Source of the DNA: Mycobacterium sp. 852002-51971_SCH5477799-a
GTDB taxonomy: Bacteria; Actinomycetota; Actinomycetes; Mycobacteriales; Mycobacteriaceae
NCBI RefSeq assembly: GCF_001667145.1
Contig: NZ_LZIF01000103.1
Span: forward strand, 44,987 to 108,986
DNA: 64,000 nucleotides
Reading direction: 5' to 3'
Made by a program: the position numbers and the translations under genes. How positions within the stretch are numbered: position 1 is the first letter of the stretch; each line of letters starts with the position of its first letter. Below, in pieces: positions 58,652-64,000 of the stretch. Under the pieces are notes generated by a model. That model had not been told where the DNA came from, did not search any database, and was given only the letters and a program-made list of their open reading frames with translations.

Positions 58652-60247
58652 ATGGCCGAACCCGCTGATCCAGCCGCGTCCGGATCGCCGGCTCGACCGG
58701 TGCTCGTCGTGGACTTCGGCGCGCAGTATGCGCAGTTGATCGCGCGGCGCGTCCGCGAGGCGCGGGTGTTCTCAGAGGTCATTCCACACACCGCCACGGT
58801 CGACGACATCAAGGCCCGCGACCCGCTGGCGCTGGTGCTCTCCGGCGGCCCGTCCAGTGTCTACGCCGACGGCGCGCCCCAAATCGATCCGGCCCTGTTC
58901 GATCTCGGGGTGCCAGTGTTCGGCATCTGCTACGGGTTTCAGGCGATGGCGCAGGCGCTGGGTGGGACCGTGGCCCGCACCGGCACCAGCGAATACGGTC
59001 GCACCGAGCTTAAAGTCCTTGGTGGCGAACTGCATTCGGGGCTACCGAGTTCGCAACCGGTATGGATGAGCCACGGCGACGCGGTCACGGCCGCGCCGGA
59101 CGGGTTCGAGGTGGTGGCCAGCAGCCCCGGCGCTGCGGTCGCTGGCTTCGAGAACCGGGCGCGGCAGCTGGCCGGGGTGCAGTACCACCCGGAAGTGATG
59201 CACAGCCCGCACGGGCAGCAGGTGCTCAGCCGATTCCTGCACGACTTCGCCGGGCTCGGCGCTCAGTGGACGGCCGCCAACATCGCCGAGGCGTTGATCG
59301 AGCAGGTGCGTGCCCAGATCGGGGACGGCCACGCGATCTGCGGGCTGTCTGGTGGGGTGGATTCCGCGGTCGCCGCGGCGCTGGTGCAGCGCGCCATCGG
59401 TGACCGGCTGACGTGTGTCTTCGTCGACCACGGGCTGTTGCGCGCCGGCGAGCGCGCGCAGGTGCAGCGCGATTTCGTCGCCGCCACCGGCGCCAAACTG
59501 GTCACCGTCGATGCGGCCGACACCTTCCTGGATGCGCTCGCGGGAGTGACCAATCCCGAAGGCAAGCGCAAGATCATCGGCCGCCAGTTCATCCGCGCCT
59601 TCGAGGGCGCGGTGCGAGACATCGTGCAAGACAGCGGCGCACACGGGGATTCCGACGTTGAGTTCCTGGTGCAGGGCACGCTGTATCCGGACGTGGTGGA
59701 GTCCGGTGGCGGCAGCGGCACCGCGAACATCAAAAGCCACCACAATGTCGGCGGTCTGCCCGGCGATCTGAAGTTCAAGCTCGTCGAGCCGCTGCGGCTG
59801 TTGTTCAAGGACGAGGTCCGCGCCGTCGGGCGCGAACTGGGCCTGCCGGAGGAAATCGTTGCGCGCCAACCGTTCCCGGGTCCCGGCCTGGGAATCCGGA
59901 TCGTCGGCGAGGTCACCGCGTTGCGGTTGGACACCCTGCGGCGTGCGGATTCGATCGCGCGCGAGGAGCTGACCGCGGCGGGCCTGGACACCCTGATCTG
60001 GCAGTGCCCGGTGGTGCTGCTGGGCGACGTCCGATCGGTCGGTGTGCAGGGCGACGGCCGGACCTACGGGCACCCGATCGTGCTGCGCCCGGTGTCCAGT
60101 GAGGACGCCATGACCGCCGACTGGACCCGGGTTCCCTACGAGGTGCTGGAGCGCATCTCGACCCGCATCACCAACGAGGTGGCCGAGGTCAACCGCGTGG
60201 TGCTGGACATCACCAGCAAACCGCCCGGCACCATCGAATGGGAGTGA
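58652..60247 (+). CDS. guaA: GMP synthase (glutamine-hydrolysing)
   Basis: Converts XMP to GMP with glutamine, the step after GuaB2. The 531 residues comprise a class I glutamine amidotransferase with Cys in [11 protein letters not shown] and His-Glu in [10 protein letters not shown], an ATP pyrophosphatase with the P-loop [14 protein letters not shown], and the C-terminal dimer domain ending KPPGTIEWE. The ATG at 58652 gives the conserved start. Convergent with nothing; a hairpin is not evident after the stop. Confidence 0.96.
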   Translation: MAEPADPAASGSPARPVLVVDFGAQYAQLIARRVREARVFSEVIPHTATVDDIKARDPLALVLSGGPSSVYADGAPQIDPALFDLGVPVFGICYGFQAMAQALGGTVARTGTSEYGRTELKVLGGELHSGLPSSQPVWMSHGDAVTAAPDGFEVVASSPGAAVAGFENRARQLAGVQYHPEVMHSPHGQQVLSRFLHDFAGLGAQWTAANIAEALIEQVRAQIGDGHAICGLSGGVDSAVAAALVQRAIGDRLTCVFVDHGLLRAGERAQVQRDFVAATGAKLVTVDAADTFLDALAGVTNPEGKRKIIGRQFIRAFEGAVRDIVQDSGAHGDSDVEFLVQGTLYPDVVESGGGSGTANIKSHHNVGGLPGDLKFKLVEPLRLLFKDEVRAVGRELGLPEEIVARQPFPGPGLGIRIVGEVTALRLDTLRRADSIAREELTAAGLDTLIWQCPVVLLGDVRSVGVQGDGRTYGHPIVLRPVSSEDAMTADWTRVPYEVLERISTRITNEVAEVNRVVLDITSKPPGTIEWE

Positions 60248-60356
60248 CCCTCGGCCGGAAATTTTCACCAAAACAGCACCATCAGCCCCATCAGTATCGA
60301 TCGCATAACGCTGTCCCTCACGTTGCTTGACGGGTGTCGGAGGGCGAGTGTTTACT

Positions 60357-60372
60357 TCGAACATACTTTCGA
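60357..60372 (+). promoter_or_regulatory. SOS box (LexA site) of imuA'-imuB
   Basis: TCGAAC-ATAC-TTTCGA matches the mycobacterial SOS consensus TCGAAC-N4-GTTCGA with one mismatch. It is 24 bases before the imuA' ATG. Confidence 0.88.
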
Positions 60373-60395
60373 ACGCCGATCGAGGAGGCTGGGTC

Positions 60396-61079
60396 ATGAC
60401 CGCGGCTTTTGCCTCCAATCCCCATCGGGAAACCCGGGCTGAGCAGCTGGAATCGCTTCGCCGGCGGATGGCGAGCATCTCCGGGAGGAAGGCCGCGCCT
60501 GCCGCCGCCGCGCCCGCCGAGGACCTGCTGCCGAACTCGGAATCCCAGCTGGCTCTGCCGCCGTGGCTGGCCGAACTGCTGCCGGTGCCGGTGCCGCGGG
60601 GGACGGTCGCGGTGCTCTCGGGTGCCCGGTCGCTGCTGTTGAGCATGGTGGCCGCCGTCACGGCGGCCGGTGGCAACGCCGCAATCGTCGGCCAGCCGGA
60701 CATCGGGCTGTTGGCCGCCGCGGAGATGGGGGCGGATCTGAGCCGGCTCGCGGTGATACCGGATCCCGGCACCGATCCGGTGGAGGTGGCCGCGGTGCTC
60801 ACCGACGGCATGGATCTCGTGGTCCTGGGGCTGGGTGGGCGCCGGGTACCGCCCACCCGGGCGCGGGCGGTGGTGGCCCGCGCCCGGAACAAGGGCTGCA
60901 CCCTGTTGGTCACCGGCGGCGATTGGCAGGGGGCACCGACGCGCCTTGCCGCCCGGGTCTGTGGTTATGAGATCACCGCAGACGGCCGTCCCGGATTCGG
61001 CCGGATCGGCGGGGTGCGGCTGCAGGTCAGCGGGACGTGCGCGGGACGACGGGTGATGACCCCAGCGCGAGCCGGGTAA
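60396..61079 (+). CDS. imuA': DNA-damage mutasome protein ImuA'
   Basis: A 227-residue RecA-like accessory protein of the mycobacterial mutasome, Rv3395c in M. tuberculosis. The N-terminal part is Arg-rich ([20 protein letters not shown]). The core [20 protein letters not shown] replaces a Walker A without Lys, so ATP hydrolysis is unlikely. The ATG at 60396 follows AGGAGG. Together with ImuB and the error-prone polymerase DnaE2 (not in this window) it carries out induced mutagenesis. imuB begins four bases after the stop. Confidence 0.9.
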   Translation: MTAAFASNPHRETRAEQLESLRRRMASISGRKAAPAAAAPAEDLLPNSESQLALPPWLAELLPVPVPRGTVAVLSGARSLLLSMVAAVTAAGGNAAIVGQPDIGLLAAAEMGADLSRLAVIPDPGTDPVEVAAVLTDGMDLVVLGLGGRRVPPTRARAVVARARNKGCTLLVTGGDWQGAPTRLAARVCGYEITADGRPGFGRIGGVRLQVSGTCAGRRVMTPARAG

Positions 61080-61083
61080 ACCC

Positions 61084-62667
61084 ATGGCCGGTCTTTCTGG
61101 CCCTTCTGGTTCAAGGGTTTTGGTGATCTGGTGCATGGATTGGCCCGCGGTCGCGGCGGCGGCGGCCGCGGGTCTGTCCGCGACCGCCCCGATCGCGGTC
61201 ACGCTGGCCAACCGGGTGATCGCCTGCTCGTCGGCGGCCCGCGCGGCGGGGGTGCGGCGGGGCCTGCGGCGCCGGGAGGCGGCCGCCCGATGCCCGCAAC
61301 TGCACGTCACCGCCGCCGACGCGGACCGCGACGCCCGCTTTTTCGAAGCGGTGATAGCGGCGGTGGACGACCTGGTGCCCCGCGCCGAGGTGCTGCGGCC
61401 CGGCCTCCTGGTGTTGCCGGTGCGCGGGGCGGCCCGCTATTTCGGGTCCGAAGCCACCGCCGCCGAACGGCTGATCGACGCGGTGGCCGCGGCCGGCGCC
61501 GAGTGTCAGGCCGGGGTCGCCGACCAGTTGTCCACCGCGGTCTTCGCGGCGCGGGCGGGTCGTGTCGTCGAGCCGGGGGGTGACGCGAAATTCTTGTCGG
61601 TGCTGTCCATCCGCCAACTTGCCACCGAGCCGAGCCTGTCCGGCGCCGGCCGCGAAGAGCTGACGGACCTGTTGTGGCGGATGGGGATTCGCACCATCGG
61701 GCAGTTCGCCGCGCTGTCGCGCAGCGACGTGGCTTCCCGGTTCGGCGCCGACGGGGTAACCGCGCACCGGTTGGCCCGCGGCGAACCCGACCGGCCCCCC
61801 TCCGGCAGGGAGCCGCCGGCCGAACTCGAGGCCGTGCTGGACTGTGACCCACCGATCGACCGGGTGGATGCCGCGGCGTTCGCCGGGCGCTCACTGGCCG
61901 GCAGGCTGCATCAGACGCTGATGGCCGCGGGCGTGGGATGCACCCGGCTGGCCATCCACGCCGTCACCGCCAACGGCGAAGAACTGCAGCGGGTGTGGCG
62001 GTGCGCTGAGCCGTTGACCGAGGACGCCACCGCCGACCGGGTGCGCTGGCAGCTCGACGGATGGTTGAGCAGCCGCACCACGCGCAATCCCCGTCCCACC
62101 GCTGCGGTGACGCTGTTGCGGCTCAAGGCGGTGGAGGTGGTATCCGCCGAGGCGCTGCAGTTGCCGCTCTGGGGCGGCCTGGGCGAGGAGGACAGGCTGC
62201 GGGCTCGCCGGGCGCTGGTGCGGGTGCAGGGTCTGCTCGGCCCGGAGGCGGTGCGAGTGCCGGTGCTGTCCGGCGGGCGCGGCCCGGCCGAGCGCATCAC
62301 GCTGATCCCGCTCGGCGACGAGCCGGTGCCGCGGGCCGATCCCGATCCGCCGTGGCCCGGCCGGCTGCCCGAGCCGTCACCGGCGGTCCTGCTGGATGAC
62401 CCGGTGGAACTGCTTGACGCCCAAGGAAACCCGATACGAGTGACCATCCGGGGGCTGTTCTCCGCCGACCCCGCGCGCATGATCGCCCATGGCCGCGACG
62501 AACGGCTGTACTGGTGGTCCGGGCCCTGGCCGGTCGACGAGCGATGGTGGGACCCCGAATTGAGTAAGGGTCGCACCGCCCGCGCCCAGGTGTTGCTGGA
62601 GAGCGAGCGTGCGCTGCTGCTGTGCTATCGCCAGCGACGCTGGTATGTGGAGGGGAGTTACGAATAG
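61084..62667 (+). CDS. imuB: ImuB, inactive Y-family polymerase-like protein
   Basis: A 527-residue Y-family polymerase relative that serves as the hub of the mutasome. The N-terminal polymerase part VLVIWCMDWPAVAAAAAAGL lacks the catalytic acidic pair of active enzymes. The beta-clamp binding motif QLPLWGGL is present near residue 358. The C-terminus with LYWWSGPWPVDERWWDPE is typical. Matches Rv3394c. The stop region overlaps the converging flavoprotein gene by 10 bases. Confidence 0.92.
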   Translation: MAGLSGPSGSRVLVIWCMDWPAVAAAAAAGLSATAPIAVTLANRVIACSSAARAAGVRRGLRRREAAARCPQLHVTAADADRDARFFEAVIAAVDDLVPRAEVLRPGLLVLPVRGAARYFGSEATAAERLIDAVAAAGAECQAGVADQLSTAVFAARAGRVVEPGGDAKFLSVLSIRQLATEPSLSGAGREELTDLLWRMGIRTIGQFAALSRSDVASRFGADGVTAHRLARGEPDRPPSGREPPAELEAVLDCDPPIDRVDAAAFAGRSLAGRLHQTLMAAGVGCTRLAIHAVTANGEELQRVWRCAEPLTEDATADRVRWQLDGWLSSRTTRNPRPTAAVTLLRLKAVEVVSAEALQLPLWGGLGEEDRLRARRALVRVQGLLGPEAVRVPVLSGGRGPAERITLIPLGDEPVPRADPDPPWPGRLPEPSPAVLLDDPVELLDAQGNPIRVTIRGLFSADPARMIAHGRDERLYWWSGPWPVDERWWDPELSKGRTARAQVLLESERALLLCYRQRRWYVEGSYE

Positions 62668-63815
62668 GTGGGCCGCAGCGCCTCGGGTGTCAGGTCCTTC
62701 AGCGACGGGTATCCGTCGACGGCCATGATCAGGTCCGCTTCGGCCAGCAGCGAGCGCAGCACGTGCACGATGCCGTCGACGCCGCCGAGCGCCAGACCGT
62801 AGGCGTAGGGCCGGCCGATCCCGACGGCCGTCGCCCCCAGCGCGAGCGCCTTGATGATGTCGGCCCCGCTGCGCACACCCGAGTCGAAAAGTACCGGCAT
62901 CCCATCGGCGGCCTCGAGCACTTCGGGCAGACAATCCAAGCAGGGCAGCCCACCGTTGGCCTGCCGCCCGCCGTGGTTGGAGCAGTAAATGCCGTCCACG
63001 CCAATGTCTTTGGCGCGGCGAACATCGTCGGGGTGGCAGATGCCCTTGACCATCAGGGGCAGGTCGGTTTCCGCCCGCAGCCACTCCAGGTCCTCCCACC
63101 GGAACGGGCCGCCGAAGATCGGCAACTTGCGCACCGCCGCCTCGGTGGCGTCTTCGCCTGGGCTCAGGTCGGCGCGAAAAACCGGATCGCTGGTGTAGTT
63201 GGCCAGGCATCCACTGGGCACCTGCGGGTAGTTCCCCCCGCTCAGGTCGCGAGGCCGCCAGCCCGTGACCCAGGTGTCCAGAGTGACGGCGATGCTTTTG
63301 AAGCCGGCCGCCTCGGCGCGGTGCACCAGGCTGGCGCCCATCTTGCGATCCGGCGGCGTGTACAGCTGGAAAAACGCCGGCGTATCGCCCAGCTCGGCGG
63401 CAATATCTTCCATCGGGTCGGAGGTAAGCGTGCCGACGAAGAACGGGACGCCGGTGCGGACCGAGGCCCGCGCGCAGAGTATGTCCCCGTGGCCGTTCTG
63501 GTCGCACACCCCGATCACGCCGATGGGCGCCATGAAGATCGGAGACGGAAACCTCATGCCGAACAACTCGACCGACATGTCGCGTTCCTCTGGGGCGATC
63601 CCCATCCGCGGATACAGACCCCAGCGCTTGAAGGCCGCACAGTTGGCGCGTTGGGTGTGCTCGTCACCGGCGCCGCCCGCGACGTATTGCAGCACTTTCG
63701 GCGTCATCGCCGCGGCGGCCTTTGCCTCCAGGTCCTCGAACTTGATCGGGTACTGCGGCTGATTTCCGTGCAGTGACTGGTCGTAGAGCTCTTTTTGATA
63801 ATCGGCGAAGGCCAT
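62658..63815 (-). CDS. Lactate 2-monooxygenase-like FMN enzyme
   Basis: A 385-residue FMN-dependent alpha-hydroxy-acid oxidase-type barrel. VLQYVAGGAGDEHTQRANCA contains the substrate-region sequence, APIGVIGVCDQNGHG leads the barrel, WRPRD near residue 188 holds the Arg, and IYCSNHGGRQANGGLP gives the catalytic His and Arg. FDSGVRSGADIIKALALG and GRPYAYGLALGG bind FMN phosphate. It is most like lactate 2-monooxygenase of M. smegmatis (394 residues, recalled), though another hydroxy acid could be the substrate. Faces imuB. Confidence 0.87.
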   Translation of the reverse strand: MAFADYQKELYDQSLHGNQPQYPIKFEDLEAKAAAAMTPKVLQYVAGGAGDEHTQRANCAAFKRWGLYPRMGIAPEERDMSVELFGMRFPSPIFMAPIGVIGVCDQNGHGDILCARASVRTGVPFFVGTLTSDPMEDIAAELGDTPAFFQLYTPPDRKMGASLVHRAEAAGFKSIAVTLDTWVTGWRPRDLSGGNYPQVPSGCLANYTSDPVFRADLSPGEDATEAAVRKLPIFGGPFRWEDLEWLRAETDLPLMVKGICHPDDVRRAKDIGVDGIYCSNHGGRQANGGLPCLDCLPEVLEAADGMPVLFDSGVRSGADIIKALALGATAVGIGRPYAYGLALGGVDGIVHVLRSLLAEADLIMAVDGYPSLKDLTPEALRPTYS

Positions 63816-63889
63816 AGTCGCCGACTTCCCCGTGCTTGGATCACCAAACGAGCGCTCGAGGATCAGCCCGGCGCGGACGGGCCTTCGGG

Positions 63890-64000
63890 TCAGTAGCGCC
63901 CGAAGGCGATGGCCACGTTGTGTCCGCCGAACCCGAACGAGTTGTTGATCGCGTACTCGTAGTTGCCCGGCCGTGGTTTGCCGGCCACGACGTCGAGGTC
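63890..64000 (-). CDS. Beta-ketoacyl-ACP synthase, C-terminal fragment at the window edge
   Basis: The last 36 codons, ending [18 protein letters not shown] before [13 protein letters not shown] is the KasA/KasB (FabF-type) C-terminal signature with the catalytic His on the other side of the window. The rest lies beyond position 64000, so KasA, KasB or another paralogue cannot be told apart. Confidence 0.85.
   Translation of the reverse strand, partial: DLDVVAGKPRPGNYEYAINNSFGFGGHNVAIAFGRY

Overview
This 64 kb window is chromosomal DNA of a high-GC actinobacterium, almost certainly a non-tuberculous Mycobacterium. The basis is gene content and order: ESX-4 genes, rplM-rpsI, glmM, glmS, nnr, gadB, alr, the tsaE-tsaB-rimI-tsaD cluster, groES-groEL1 with a His-rich GroEL1 tail, whiB3, sigD-rsdA, guaB2-guaB3-choD, the Rv3406/Rv3405c pair, a GH65 enzyme with its phosphoglucomutase, guaA and imuA'-imuB. 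This is the Rv3447c to Rv3394c neighbourhood of M. tuberculosis, read in the opposite direction. Gene correspondences to H37Rv come from memory of those proteins, not from a search.

Layout. 1-5445: the end of the ESX-4 type VII secretion locus (eccC4 cut by the window edge, an accessory membrane protein, esxU, esxT), closed by a strong hairpin. 5609-15011: ribosomal proteins, amino-sugar synthesis (glmM, glmS), a pair of type VII substrate-like proteins, and a leftward group (F420-type oxidoreductase, SnoaL-like protein, an alpha/beta-hydrolase-fold protein without its nucleophile, two small proteins). 15135-25494: membrane proteins, nnr, gadB, alr, a hydrolase, the t6A tRNA-modification genes and a secreted C39-like protein. 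25585-27826: CIRCE-controlled groES-groEL1 with a textbook terminator.

27830-37550 is an accessory region between groEL1 and whiB3. It begins with an AT-richer, clearly foreign gene that has decayed (two frameshifts and one nonsense codon). Its parts look like a PD-(D/E)XK-type nuclease domain joined to a PIN-like nuclease domain. Next come a broken copy of a class III cyclase, a mycofactocin-type SDR, the intact HAMP-cyclase, an FAD monooxygenase, a RidA protein, a SodC-like lipoprotein lacking copper ligands, and a hemerythrin plus Rieske operon.

37550-47108 returns to the conserved core (whiB3, sigD-rsdA, guaB2-guaB3, choD, the sulfate-ester dioxygenase and its TetR repressor with two palindromic operators). 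47102-58645 holds sugar phosphate genes and then a second accessory stretch: a TetR/NmrA pair, an SPFH membrane protein overlapping a ribbon-helix-helix protein, and a compact leftward operon of an MFS exporter, two methyltransferases and a hydrolase. That operon diverges from an HxlR regulator carrying an SCP2-like domain and is followed by an SRPBCC pseudogene. 58652-64000: guaA, the SOS-controlled mutasome genes imuA'-imuB, a lactate 2-monooxygenase-like flavoprotein, and the last codons of a Kas-type ketoacyl synthase.

No tRNA, rRNA, CRISPR array or intact transposase was seen. Functional groups that work together are ESX-4 secretion, cell-wall amino sugars and D-alanine (glmM, glmS, alr), purine synthesis (guaB2, guaA), t6A formation (tsaE, tsaB, tsaD), heat shock (groES, groEL1), and stress control (whiB3, sigD/rsdA, imuA'/imuB).
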